A stretch of 64,000 nt of DNA, taken from Cerrena zonata. Its lineage: Eukaryota; Basidiomycota; Agaricomycetes; Polyporales; Cerrenaceae. Of the stretch, positions 48,387-59,100 are shown in pieces. Position 1 is the stretch's first letter. Every line of letters begins with the position of its first letter. Position numbers and translations under genes: made by a program. The stretch is from positions 124,001 through 188,000 of the forward strand of contig JASBNA010000020.1 in assembly GCA_038087015.1 (NCBI GenBank), given 5' to 3'. A model generated the notes under the pieces. The model searched no databases. It was not told the DNA's origin and worked only from the letters and a program-made list of their open reading frames with translations.

Positions 48387-48860
48387 TATCGAAGCTCAAA
48401 TGTCGATCGTAGGAATAAAATCAGAGGATGGGTAAAAAGGGTATAGAATCTATGGATTATGAGGCGGTAGAGTAGAACCCTGTCGATATATGGGGTTTCC
48501 TTTCTTTGTCTACTTGAGCCACTCGGTAAATTAGCCGATTGCAGTGAGCCACTCAACCCATTCGCAGAAAACATGACATGACGTAGCCTACTGAGTCTAT
48601 TGTATGAAAGAGCTTTCTCCTTGAAGTTCCAGAGCATAGAGCATATATGAAAAGGCTTCTGAGAGATTGTACGGATGGTGCTGCTGAGTACGACATATCT
48701 TGCATAAGTCCCTACGTCGCGGGTCGGTCCTAAGGGTCGTGCTGTTGTACTATTAATACGTCAAATTGACTAGCTACAGCATCATTGGAATCATTGGATC
48801 CACGGATCCTTGACACCTTCCTTAAGGTACCGAACTTGAAGAAAAAACGTTTCATTCAGG

Positions 48861-48886
48861 ACTTGAACTTGAACTTGAACTTGGAT
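48861..48886. repeat. Hexanucleotide microsatellite (ACTTGA)n
   Basis: Four consecutive ACTTGA copies, reading ACTTGAACTTGAACTTGAAC. Short and perfect; expected to vary in length. Confidence 0.8.
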
Positions 48887-48989
48887 CTATATCGTGGCAA
48901 AATAATTACCTAATACCTGTCACTACACTTTCATATTTAGGGAGTCTCTCATTTCAACGTTTAAGCTTCAATAAAGTACTACGCAATTA

Positions 48990-49037
48990 AGCTAATATTA
49001 ATAGCGGTATCATTAATAATACCAATTTAATATTAGG
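48990..49037. repeat. AT-rich imperfect inverted repeat
   Basis: AGCTAATATTAATAGCGGT on the left pairs with the reverse complement of ACCAATTTAATATTAGGT on the right. The inner GGTAT...ATACC also pairs. The hairpin lies some 65-110 bases before the Rab-GAP start. Confidence 0.6.
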
Positions 49038-49102
49038 TAAGGCAATGACCTATATCTTGGGCGGGGCGGTGGTCACTATATTGTTTGCTGCCACGACATA
49101 GT

Positions 49103-51054
49103 ATGAATGAAGAGAAACCGGACGACGAAACGTCGTTCAATTTTGACTGGAATGACGTGAGAGTCAAGAGCCTTTCTGCTGGTGGCTTTGGTCCCCAAAG
49201 AATAGAAATTTGGTGAGTTCGTTGGAATTTGAAGTTCAGACATTCATCTCACTAGAGGCAACACGCTTTTGAACTCAGGAAAGCCTTATTGAATGTTCCT
49301 GATGCAGAGTCCAATGTTCTCACTGAACCAACGACGAGTGAAACTGATACAAGGTCTGTTGAAGAACATGCGGACGAACGCCAAATAAAACTAGATACGG
49401 ATCGTAGTTTCGTTCTGTATCCAGTAGGTGAAATATACATTCATTGGTACGTTGTGGCGAAGTGCTTATTCGGGTTTGAAATCAGATGACTCGAGCGAGA
49501 AAGAATTACTACAGCATCAGCTTCATGAGCTGATAGTTGAGGTATTCCGAAAGCGGCGGCAATTGAGCTATTTCCAGGTAACTGGAGGGAACAATGTTGA
49601 CGAACATTCTTTCAACTGATTATTTTACAAGGGGTATCATGACATAGTATCCGTGCTCTACCTTACACTTCCGAAAGAGCTACGATTCATCTCAGCCGAA
49701 AAGATGAGTCTACATCGTCTTCGTGACTCTATGGGATCAAGCTTGGAACCAGTTCTCGCGCTTCTCAGGTCAGTATTATACCATAGCAACACTTGACCTT
49801 AGCTGATCAAAATGACGTAGGGTTCTCCAGCGACTTTTGTCCCTCGCAGATCCCAATTATTCCGAACTTCTCGAAAGGCAAGCTCACCCGGATCCTGATG
49901 ATGCGAAGACTAACGTAACTATAGAAATTCCCCGCTTCCTTATTACGCATTGTCCAATTTATTGACACTATTCTCCCATGACATGCCGACACTTCCACTT
50001 GCTCAACATGTCTTTGATTATCTACTTGCTCGACCACCTATAGCATGTGTTTACTTAGCAGCTGCGGTAAGCAATATCTTGATCCTGGCACATGTGGTAT
50101 ACGCGTTCTTATATGAACCAGGTCTTACTCTCTAGGAGAGCGGAAGTTGAGCTATTAGAACAAGAAGGTGAAGAGGGGATGATTCATTCTCTTCTTAGCA
50201 GTATGCCCGAACTATTTGAGGAAGGCGAAGACTACACACATGCGGTTATTGACGACATCGACGATTCGATAAAAGAAGATACCGATGACATTTTGTCCGG
50301 ACTGGATTCATCGCTGTCTGACGCTCCTTTGAGTGATAGCATTCTATTCTATCCTACCGGACAAGGTAGTGCTGCTGTAGACGAGCCCTTATCAGTTATT
50401 CTGGGCTCCTCGAAACAAGAAACCTTAATCCCGGATATATTAGAAAAATATGAAGACCCTCCTGGCGATGCAGAGCTGGTTTCGGAATCGCCAAAGCCTA
50501 TTGCCCAAGAGGTTACACCTTCCCGATCGCTAACACCAACACCACCTCTACCGCGCCGACCTCGTATATCCATGACTTCACTATTGCAGCACGCAGACCT
50601 CCTATACGAGCTTTATCCACCCGAGCATCCCTCAATAGCTCTCGATACCATCATGGGCCCACAAAGTGTGGTATTCACTTGGTCTCAGGACTCCTCGCTG
50701 TTACCTGAAGATGATGAAGCAGAACTTATGGTCGCACATCCCGAGCTTATCGTACTTCCTATCAAAGAAGAGGAAGATGGGGAGACAAAGGGAGCAAGCC
50801 ATAAGGATGAAAAATGTCACCGCCGTAGACTACACAAATCACGTCGTCTGATACCTTTGCGTCGAAAGACGATGGTTGCTAGTGCAGTCTTGGTATTAGG
50901 CATCGCTGTTGCTGTATACGGAACTGGAGGTTTCCGAGGGGCAGGTGGTGATATGCATCGCCACGGGCATCGAGAATGGCGATCACTTACTAGATTTGTT
51001 GGAGCCATCTTCGTTGGTGCCGGAGAGCGGTTTTTTGATAGTATCTGGGGTTGA
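49103..51054 (+). CDS. GYP8: TBC-domain Rab GTPase-activating protein, Gyp8/TBC1D20 type
   Basis: Accelerates GTP hydrolysis by ER-Golgi Rab proteins of the Rab1/Ypt1 class. Exons splice as 49103-49212, 49258-49427, then about 49490, 49633, 49820 and 49973 onward, with a last exon from about 50121 to 51054. Both catalytic fingers are visible: the Arg finger as IKLDTDR (IxxDxxR) and the Gln finger as YFQ at an exon end, read on into GYHDIVSVLYLTLP. Next come PYYALSNLLTLFSHDMPTL and FDYLLARPPIACVYLAAAVV, matching the TBC1D20/Gyp8 C-terminal half of the domain. One intron (about 49877-49931) appears to start GC (AAG|GCAAGC) rather than GT. A long acidic linker follows, then a C-terminal hydrophobic helix (TMVASAVLVLGIAVAVYG), the membrane anchor known for this subfamily. 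Confidence 0.87.
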
Positions 51055-51418
51055 GGCTTGAAGTTCGATTGCACCTATGTAGCTTTAACCTATCAAATTA
51101 TTTTATTGGCCCGAGCGCTGAGCATTCATTCTACTGAAGTCTGACGGAGACCTATGAAAGAGGAGTGAGGTATTGACCTTCTCCGTGATCGCAATCGGAA
51201 TAAAATTGAATATCAGCAGGTATGTGTGAATGAACAATCAGGAAACTGTATTAGAAGAATCATTGTGTTTACACATTACAAAAAAGTAATACTAGCAGCA
51301 AGAGCACGTTGAAGGCCGAGTATGGCATAGCGAGACAGTTACAAGACATGTAGCAGGTTGGCAGAGTATGGTCTTCCAGAGAAATAGGTAGCGAAAGCCA
51401 CTAGAGAGATCAAGAGGG
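51055..51418. other. Convergent 3' flanks
   Basis: About 360 bases between the Rab-GAP stop and the stop of the left repeat-borne gene. No coding signal. Confidence 0.55.
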
Positions 51419-52154
51419 TCAAGTGCGTTGAGATGGGATCACGATGATTTCGATTTGTGCGATATTTGCCATACTGGGGAAGTAAATGGAGGCAATCGAG
51501 AACACCGCTCCGCTGTTCTTGTGAGCACACAAATCCGATGCAGCATCGCCGGTAAATGGGGCGGACTGCGATGTCTGCGCACAATGAGTGCATCAGTACG
51601 ATTGAAGAATCGAGCTAGAATTGATGTTACGCACTTGAAGCCAGACAGTCAATGCATTGGAAGCAGCAGTGAAAAGATCGCGACGCGTCATAGAAGAGGC
51701 ATTCTGAGCTTGAGATGGAGTGAAGCTATGTCCTGGATACCCCAGTCCCTATGTAATGGGCGAGGATATGAGCATGGGCAGATACGGACAAGAAGAAATA
51801 TCAACGCACTAGGAAACGGAATGTGAGATTGAGAGGCTCCCTGACACCAGCTAGAGGTCGGTCGGCACCATTCTCGACTTGTCCAGCCATATTGAGAGGA
51901 ACACCACCACTACGAGGCCAGCCAGGAGCAGTAAAGGTCACCACAAGAGGATCAATGACCGCAGACGTCTTCGACCGATAGGTTTCTTGAGGAAGACGGT
52001 ACCAGCCAGCAGGCAGGGGTTGGGCAGAGGAGGCAAAGGTTGCAGTTGCAGTCGCCATGGTTGACAGAGGTTGTGCAGACACCAGAGACAGGTCGCAGAG
52101 CAGGAGAACGGTCAGAAAGAAGTAGAGTGGGATAGCTGTGATGAGGACCAACAT
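51419..52154 (-). CDS. Unknown protein, left paralog of an inverted pair
   Basis: Reconstructed as three exons, 52154-51810, 51748-51635 and 51574-51419 (introns GTGCGT...ATAG and GTGCGT...GCAG), giving 204 residues. The start MLVLITAIPLYFFLTVLLLC looks like a signal peptide or anchor ending near LVSAQP. An alternative in-frame start at codon 33 (MATATATFASSAQPLP) has a very good start context and would give about 172 residues without a signal. Exon 1 is essentially identical to the right paralog (55158). Exons 2 and 3 are only similar: GYPGHSFTPSQAQNASSMTR here against GYTGYNAIPDCKMQNASSMT, and both end IEIIVIPSQR/IEVIVIPSQR. No named domain recognised. The 5' half lies inside the left arm of the inverted repeat. 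Confidence 0.7.
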
Positions 52155-52784
52155 CGTTCGCTAGAGGTCTACTTATATTTTCCAGCACAATGGCGAGGAT
52201 GAATAGACCAAAGAGCACGTCCACTGTTGCCGGTTGGCCAACCAGATGGAGGATTGCGCCGTTGCAGAGCGTGGATAGAGCCAGCCGGTGAGACATACTG
52301 GCCCGGCCTGCCAAAGAGTAGCGGGTAATCTGTGTGGAGAGTGCGGAATGACAAGCGAGGAGGTTTGAGAGTCAACCCGAAGCGGTAGATGGACGCATCG
52401 GGAGATGGCACCATAGAAAAGTAGTAGACACCGTGAGAGAGCTGGAAATAAGGAGTGGCGACCGACAGACCATGGACGACGCCTCGGTGTTGTTTCAAAT
52501 ACACGCACCAGGAATAGGAGCAGCCAGTGTCAAAGGAAGAAACAGAAAAGGTCGAATTGTATACTTCTTTCAATGGCTACCAGCGTCGTGCAAGCCACGC
52601 GATGAACCATCGGACTTGGCCGGGACCATGGCTATCTCTAGGCCTCGCCGACACAATTCTGTCAAATGAAGTCAGTTGTGACAGTGAAAAGAAACTCCAT
52701 GACAACTGTATGAAATGTTTCAGGTCCGGGTGTGGCACCCTAGATGTGAAGGTGAAAATCCCTTTCAGCCACCGATAGTTCGCC
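51814..52784. repeat. Inverted repeat, left arm (about 970 bp)
   Basis: Reverse complement of 54529-55498. I compared the arms at both ends and through their shared reading frames; only isolated differences appear (for example the base at about 52770, giving KIPFSHR against KISFSHR). The outer edge (51814) is at the end of exon 1 of the left paralog; the inner edge (52784) is at GGCGAACTATCGG. It carries the promoter region and exon 1 of the left gene. Confidence 0.9.
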
Positions 52785-53161
52785 GCATCCTCCTCGTTGC
52801 AATCTTGATATCATCTTATCTTCAGTCCATGCGTGCTAAAACAGGTCAACAATTTCACCTAAAATCCTGTAGCATATTGATTACAACCATAAGATGCAGT
52901 AGACTATGGAAGGACGCATTTAATAGTAGAGGATATCACAACGGGAGGCCTTGCCAATGGTATAATACCGAGCCCTGCCAAAACGTTAGGAGAGGGGCCG
53001 AAGAGAAATGAGATTACTAACAGTGCTATTATCCTTTCGAACAATTTTCCTGTTCACGAGCGCAATGAGACATTTATTCACTCGCGCCTGTGGGACATCA
53101 GACCTAACGAGCTCGAGAACTATTTGACCGTTAGGACTTGAAGCTTAAAGATATATAAATA
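52785..53161. other. Spacer between left arm and DAM1
   Basis: About 377 bases, no coding signal; probably the 3' flank of DAM1. Confidence 0.55.
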
Positions 53162-53894
53162 TCACTCACGTCCGACGCCTCTTCCCTCTTTGTCTAAAAG
53201 ACCTGAAATGACTGATTCCGCATGACTTCGTAGCTGGGGGTCATTGCCGCGGAATTCGAGAGGTAATGCGGCAATGATTTTGTCAACGGCTAAGCCACGC
53301 TCTTTCCTTTCCTTCGCAGTCATCTTTGGTTTTGTTTTCTTCTTCAAAATACCTTTGACTGGTTGAGTCGGCGCGTTCACCGATGTGGAAGTTGTATTTG
53401 CGGCAAACGTAGTGTCATTCTCTGTTTCAGACGCAGTGACGGTCTGATCAGGCATTGGTTGGGGTCTGGCAGGCGAAATTTGAGCAGCGCGCAAGGCTTC
53501 CATGGCAGCCAAAGCATCCTCCTCTACCACTAGAGATAAATATCCTCTATACGTACATCGAAAACAAATACATACCTGCTCTCACGGCGGCCAATTTGTA
53601 CGAAGCAGATATAGGGGCCTGTGGCCAGTCTGTAGTTAGGGCATTCATGTTCATAACATAGAGCCAGCTTGCAAAGCTCTCATTGAATGTTCCAAGAGCG
53701 TTACTCAAGTTTTTCATCCCGTCGATATTGGTATGTAATGTTTCCACCTCGTCCAAGAGCTCACCCAGTGCGGGCTCGAGAAAGCCAAGTCCGTGGGGAG
53801 CATCAGGGTATGCTCCAGATCGGGATAGTCGAAACAAAGAACCCTGAGAAAGACGTCTCAGAGGCGTCTTATGAGGTGTAGGAACAGTGGCCAT
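53162..53894 (-). CDS. DAM1: DASH complex subunit Dam1
   Basis: Dam1 is a subunit of the fungal DASH/Dam1 ring that couples kinetochores to spindle microtubules. Two exons, 53894-53576 and 53529-53162, with a 46-nt intron (GTATGT...CTCTAG), make 228 residues. The conserved block is unmistakable: GLGFLEPALGELLDEVETLH, then LSNALGTFNESFASWLYVMN and MNALTTDWPQAP. The N-terminal TPLRRLSQGSLFRLSRSG is the usual basic start, and the variable C-terminal half holds a Lys-rich part (GILKKKTKPKMTAKERKERG) suited to microtubule contact. It lies alone on the 1.74 kb segment between the two inverted-repeat arms, so an inversion through the arms would flip it without breaking it. Confidence 0.93.
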
Positions 53895-54528
53895 TGTCTA
53901 TCGTGAGCTTACGCGTCAAACAGCTACAACGCAAGGTTTGAATACATTTAATGACAGCAGTAATGGAAAGAAGGTACGACATACAGTTTCCAAAGCTATA
54001 TAAATATAAGTATAAACCGACTGGAATGTCAGGGCGCAGTAGTTGAAGGGGAATTTGGCAACTCCGGGGCCACCAGTAACTCTGGAGTCTGCAGTGGTCA
54101 CGGTAAGTTGCTTGAATGCAAGCGCTTACGCGTTCGTAGCACGATCACGTGTTGCAGCTCGACCGATAAAGGAGTTCTGGCTTCTGCGCCGGTAGGCCAG
54201 TCATCAGTATTGTTCAAAATGGCATGCAGAAGTACTAGTGCCGTGAGGCATGGTAAGCTACACGGTTAAAAATAGGCTCAAAAAACTCAACTCTTGCCTA
54301 AACACTTACTACCTAATCAAGCAAGACCCATTAATTAGTAATATAAATTCTCACGATTCCAAGCAAATCTTAATGTTGAATTGAAATCGAACTGGTGTGA
54401 AGCTACCTTCAATACCGAGTAAACTGTAACGATGCGTCCATGACATTCTTCTCTTTCTTAGACTGATCTGGTGATGCTTAGGACGTTTAAATACCTAACT
54501 AACCAATATACTAGGTAAGACTGGTGTG
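53895..54528. other. DAM1 upstream region
   Basis: About 630 bases, AT-rich around 54295-54380. It should hold the DAM1 promoter; no gene seen. Confidence 0.5.
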
Positions 54529-55498
54529 GCGAACTATCGGTGGCTGAAAGAGATTTTCACCTTCACATCTAGGGTGCCACACCCGGACCTGAAACATTTC
54601 ATACAGTTGTCATGGAGTTTCTTTTCACTGTCACAACTGACTTCATTTGACAGAATTGTGTCGGCGAGGCCTAGAGATAGCCATGGTCCCGGCCAAGTCC
54701 GATGGTTCATCGCGTGGCTTGCACGACGCTGGTAGCCATTGAAAGAAGTATACAATTCGACCTTTTCTGTTTCTTCCTTTGACACTGGCTGCTCCTATTC
54801 CTGGTGCGTGTATTTGAAACAACACCGAGGCGTCGTCCATGGTCTGTCGGTCGCCACTCCTTATTTCCAGCTCTCTCACGGTGTCTACTACTTTTCTATG
54901 GTGCCATCTCCCGATGCGTCCATCTACCGCTTCGGGTTGACTCTCAAACCTCCTCGCTTGTCATTCCGCACTCTCCACACAGATTACCCGCTACTCTTTG
55001 GCAGGCCGGGCCAGTATGTCTCACCGGCTGGCTCTATCCACGCTCTGCAACGGCGCAATCCTCCATCTGGTTGGCCAACCGGCAACAGTGGACGTGCTCT
55101 TTGGTCTATTCATCCTCGCCATTGTGCTGGAAAATATAAGTAGACCTCTAGCGAACGATGTTGGTCCTCATCACAGCTATCCCACTCTACTTCTTTCTGA
55201 CCGTTCTCCTGCTCTGCGACCTGTCTCTGGTGTCTGCACAACCTCTGTCAACCATGGCGACTGCAACTGCAACCTTTGCCTCCTCTGCCCAACCCCTGCC
55301 TGCTGGCTGGTACCGTCTTCCTCAAGAAACCTATCGGTCGAAGACGTCTGCGGTCATTGATCCTCTTGTGGTGACCTTTACTGCTCCTGGCTGGCCTCGT
55401 AGTGGTGGTGTTCCTCTCAATATGGCTGGACAAGTCGAGAATGGTGCCGACCGACCTCTAGCTGGTGTCAGGGAGCCTCTCAATCTCACATTCCGTTT
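54529..55498. repeat. Inverted repeat, right arm (about 970 bp)
   Basis: Reverse complement of 51814-52784, near-identical. Starts at GGCGAACTATCGG and ends in CATTCCGTTT, just before the exon 1 end of the right paralog. Homology to the left side continues beyond 55498 only as diverged coding sequence. Non-coding sequence upstream of the start codon is as well conserved as the exon, which selection on the protein cannot explain. Confidence 0.9.
55133..55140 (+). promoter_or_regulatory. Possible TATA element in the repeat arm
   Basis: TATAAGTA lies 18 bases before the ATG at 55158 but about 114 bases before the in-frame ATG at 55254. If it is the real TATA box, transcription would begin after 55158 and the second ATG would be used. 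The same element is present in the left arm. Confidence 0.35.
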
Positions 55499-55888
55499 TT
55501 TAGTGTGTTTCCACATCATTTTTCCGCTATTAACGGCCATTGACCGCTCTCACCTGTCTTTAGGGATTTGGTTACACTGGCTACAATGCTATCCCAGACT
55601 GCAAAATGCAAAATGCCTCCTCAATGACGCGCCAGGATTTATTCATAGCTGCTTCGAATACCTTGGCTCGATGGATCGAGGTGCGTTCTACCATATGGAC
55701 ACATTCAATTGATTCTCACCTTTTTTCCATAGGTGGCAAAATCCATGACTCCAGCCACAGACGATCATTGGAACTTGCAGACAATCGTGAATAGTGGAGC
55801 GGCAATTTCTATTTCTTCCATCTATCTCCCAACTACGACAAGCATTACGCAGATTGAGGTCATCGTGATTCCTTCTCAACGCAACTAG
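55158..55888 (+). CDS. Unknown protein, right paralog of an inverted pair
   Basis: Three exons, 55158-55502, 55564-55680 and 55733-55888 (introns GTGTGT...TTTAG and GTGCGT...CATAG), giving 205 residues. Exon 1 equals that of the left paralog, with the same hydrophobic start (MLVLITAIPLYFFLTVLLLC) and the same alternative ATG at 55254. Exon 2 reads GFGYTGYNAIPDCKMQNASS, then MTRQDLFIAASNTLARWIE; exon 3 ends SSIYLPTTTSITQIEVIVIP before SQRN. NLTF and NASS sequons suit a secreted protein. Function unknown. Intron positions and phases match the left paralog exactly, so the pair arose by duplication of a whole gene, and the identity of the 5' part is a later event. Confidence 0.7.
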
Positions 55889-56144
55889 GCCTCCCTCAAT
55901 TCATTCTTTGACTCTGTGCTCTCGTGTTTCAATCTCTTGGTGTTAGTGTTGTTGTGATTCCTCTGCATTAATTCTGGCTATGCTATGTAATCACTGTGCC
56001 GATCATATAATATCACGATAGTCCACTCTGATATAATACATACTCGAAATTAAAAAAATGTTCAATGTCCTGAAGACTCGAGCGACGCATGTCGAACATC
56101 ACTACTTCGTGTGGGGTCAAAACGTATAAAAACCTTTTTACATT

Positions 56145-59100
56145 TTACTCGTCTTCGCTGCTATCTGCTTCACAGCGGTGAGCCATCTGTTTGGAACGCT
56201 TTTTGAAACCACTAAACGTTTCAACTTGACCGCGACGTCTAAGTTCATCGCCATAAGTAATGTTTGAACGTTGGAAGACGTTGTAGAATATCACCTTAGT
56301 GTCTTACGATCATCCTTTCGTTTGTGTACTGGAGAGCTAATACCCGTGTTATCAGGGCTCCGTGCCCGTCTGAATGGTGATAATTACGAGACGGATCAGC
56401 AACATGGACATTATGTTTTATATCCAAGAGCATACTTTTCGTTTTTTGGCAAGTTATGTCTTCCAGTAGCTGCTATAGCTGTAGGTCTGAGTGACAATTC
56501 AGCCTGAGAACATCTTGATTCGGATCCAAACTCTTCAGAGCTAGTTGTCGCTACTTAGCATTGATATGAAAAACCGTACAACAGATGACATACCTTGCAT
56601 CCAAGTCGAGTTGAGCACTAGAACCTTTTCCTCTGTCTGTCTTTCGATGGTGTGACAAGCTTAACCTCGGAGAAGGAGAAGGAACTGGAGACCTGTATCC
56701 AAAGACTGATATATAAATGCGAGACACAGTGCGTTATTTGGTTACTTACCGTAAGCCTCTTCCCATGCCTGCACGGTCTTCAATACGATCCTCCTCTGAC
56801 TCTTGGTCTTCACCATGCACGTCATCTTCGGTTATCTCTATTCCAATGATTTCGCAAACTGTTCGAAATTTATCAGATTTTTTGAGCTCATCTTGATCCA
56901 AATCCTTTAGCCGTTTTGTGAATCTTTTCGTGAAGAGTGATCTAAATTGCTGGAGTGACTTGCGAGAGGTTAACCCGTCTTCAGGTATGTACTAACAACA
57001 AAATGAGGATTTGAAATCGTCGTATGATGAGATTGGCATTCACCTCGTCGACATTATCCAGTAAAGTGCTGATGCAGAATAGGCTAACATTATCCACATC
57101 GTCAGGGAAGAATAATTTCGCAAGGAGGTGAGAAAATATTTCTTTATCGTTTTCTAAGTTTCCAATGGTTAATCATGGTGATAAGGATAAGACAAAAGAC
57201 TAGAGTCGCACCATTTCTTCTTTGATCATAAAGAGCTGTCAATAAGTCTATAGCGAAATCAATGTGTACATCTTTCCGCTCTACACCAGATTGGACGGCC
57301 GTCTTCTGAGGGTTTGTCCAATCAACGAATAAAATGGCGAATTGCACGGGAGAGATCATATCTTCTTCTTCCATTTCTTCGTGGACGGCCGCGACCAAAT
57401 CATACGCGGTTAAGAAAATCTGAACTATGTGAGTTACTCAATAAGGTGGAGTAAAGGAATGATTATTTACAGATATCATACGATCCTGATTCAATATTGA
57501 GGTATAACAATAGACCGGAAGGAAATACGATAGACACTGCCGAAGTTCCTGATTGTCTGAACTGATTGGAGAAACGTAGGCAAGGACCAAGCTCGCTAGG
57601 ACCTACAAATAGTTATCAACAAATGATATCAACAAAGGAGATACGCACGTACGCGCTCGTCGGTAATCAGCCCATTCAGCATGAGTTTTGATATTCCAAC
57701 GCAGAGCAATGCTTGAACTGCTTTCGATTCTTCAACTTCGAGAGTTTGTAATAGGAAGGCTATTATACGTTCGGCCTACAGCAAAATATCAGTCTTCGCA
57801 GGAAGCAATGTCATAGTACACTCACTATATCTTGGGAGCGACAGAGGAGGTCTTCATATGTCATCAAGATGTCGAACACTACTTGAAGTACTTTGAGCTT
57901 TAGACCCTCCGGAGCGCTCTGTACTTGATTTAAAAATAACTGGAACGAACTCATGGCCACTTTCTGTTGCATTCAATATTAGCCTTGTACTACTATAGTA
58001 AACCAAAAGCCCACCTTTGCAATTAAACAACACAACCCAAGAGCGAGAATCCCCCGTTCTCGAACGATTAATTCCCTTTGTTTCACTGCTGGTAGTATGA
58101 GATCACTCAGCATGCCCTCTGACACCAAATTCTCATCGAAGTTCTGCAGACCACGGAGGTTAACAATAAACTCGCAGACTGAAGCTGAAACGATTAGAAC
58201 ATACCCCGTTGACTCGTTTCAACACAGCAATGCACAGACTTAACGAGCGAGTGTCGATCTCGTCTAATCGCTCACATTCCTCTGAGGCCATTGCAGAAAG
58301 TGGTCCTCTGACTCGACCGGAGCTGAATACACTGTTCCCTATGCTACTGTTTATTATGGACTGCTCCCAAATCAGTTAGTGGGTTATTATGATTTATCAA
58401 AGATGACTGACCACTTCGTCCTCGAAACATTCTTGGTATGCGCTATCGCGTAGCTCGTAAATGATCTCAACTACAATGCGAATGATGTCCTTTTCGTTTG
58501 GCGTAGTTTGTTTCAAGACCTCCAAACACGGATCTATCAATTGCTCCGGGAAGAGTTCATGCGCCAGAATACTTCCTGCGGTGAAGGTTAGATATGATCA
58601 TGGAACGAAAGTATTCGAACGTACGAGTTACTTGGGACATTTTCTTACGGCCTATCTCATCCGTATAATCCAGTTTCGTTGCAACTTTCAGAACTTCACT
58701 AAGCACGAAGATTCTGTCAATTAGCGTTACGTTCAATCCCTCGATTTCTGCTTGTTGATCCACGTCGGTAGAAGTAAGGCGAAGATCCTCAATATTTTCC
58801 ATGACATCGAAGATTGAGTTACACGCCTCTTGTGTGTAAAATGCGAATGCGGTCACTACAGGCAAGGAAGACATCTCGAGTCGTCTTTCGGAATCGTTTC
58901 GGGCTGCAACATGTTCATGGTAAACCCGAGCGAGTAGAATGCTCTCAGGGGAAAGATGATTCCAAAATTCGTCTATAGCAAAATTAGTAATAATAGTCTC
59001 GCTATACATGCAAAATCTGCTTACCACTGAACAAAATGGAATCCAGAACTCGGGGTCTGGTGACAAAGATAGAGTTCAGGGCGCCCGCAGCAATAAACGT

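Larger units (their letters stand above)
48387..49102. other. AT-rich divergent intergenic region
   Basis: About 716 bases between gene D (minus) and the Rab-GAP gene (plus), AT-rich in its right half. Contains a six-base tandem repeat and an AT-rich hairpin, listed separately. It should carry the promoters of both genes. Confidence 0.55.

Noticed and set aside
52527..52778. 83-codon frame shared by both repeat arms (also 54534-54785)
   Set aside because: Its conservation follows from near-identity of the arms at DNA level, and it overlaps other frames there; not evidence of a gene.
51814..55498. Mating-type switching cassette
   Set aside because: The inverted arrangement recalls yeast inversion systems, but no homeodomain, HMG, pheromone or receptor gene is visible here.
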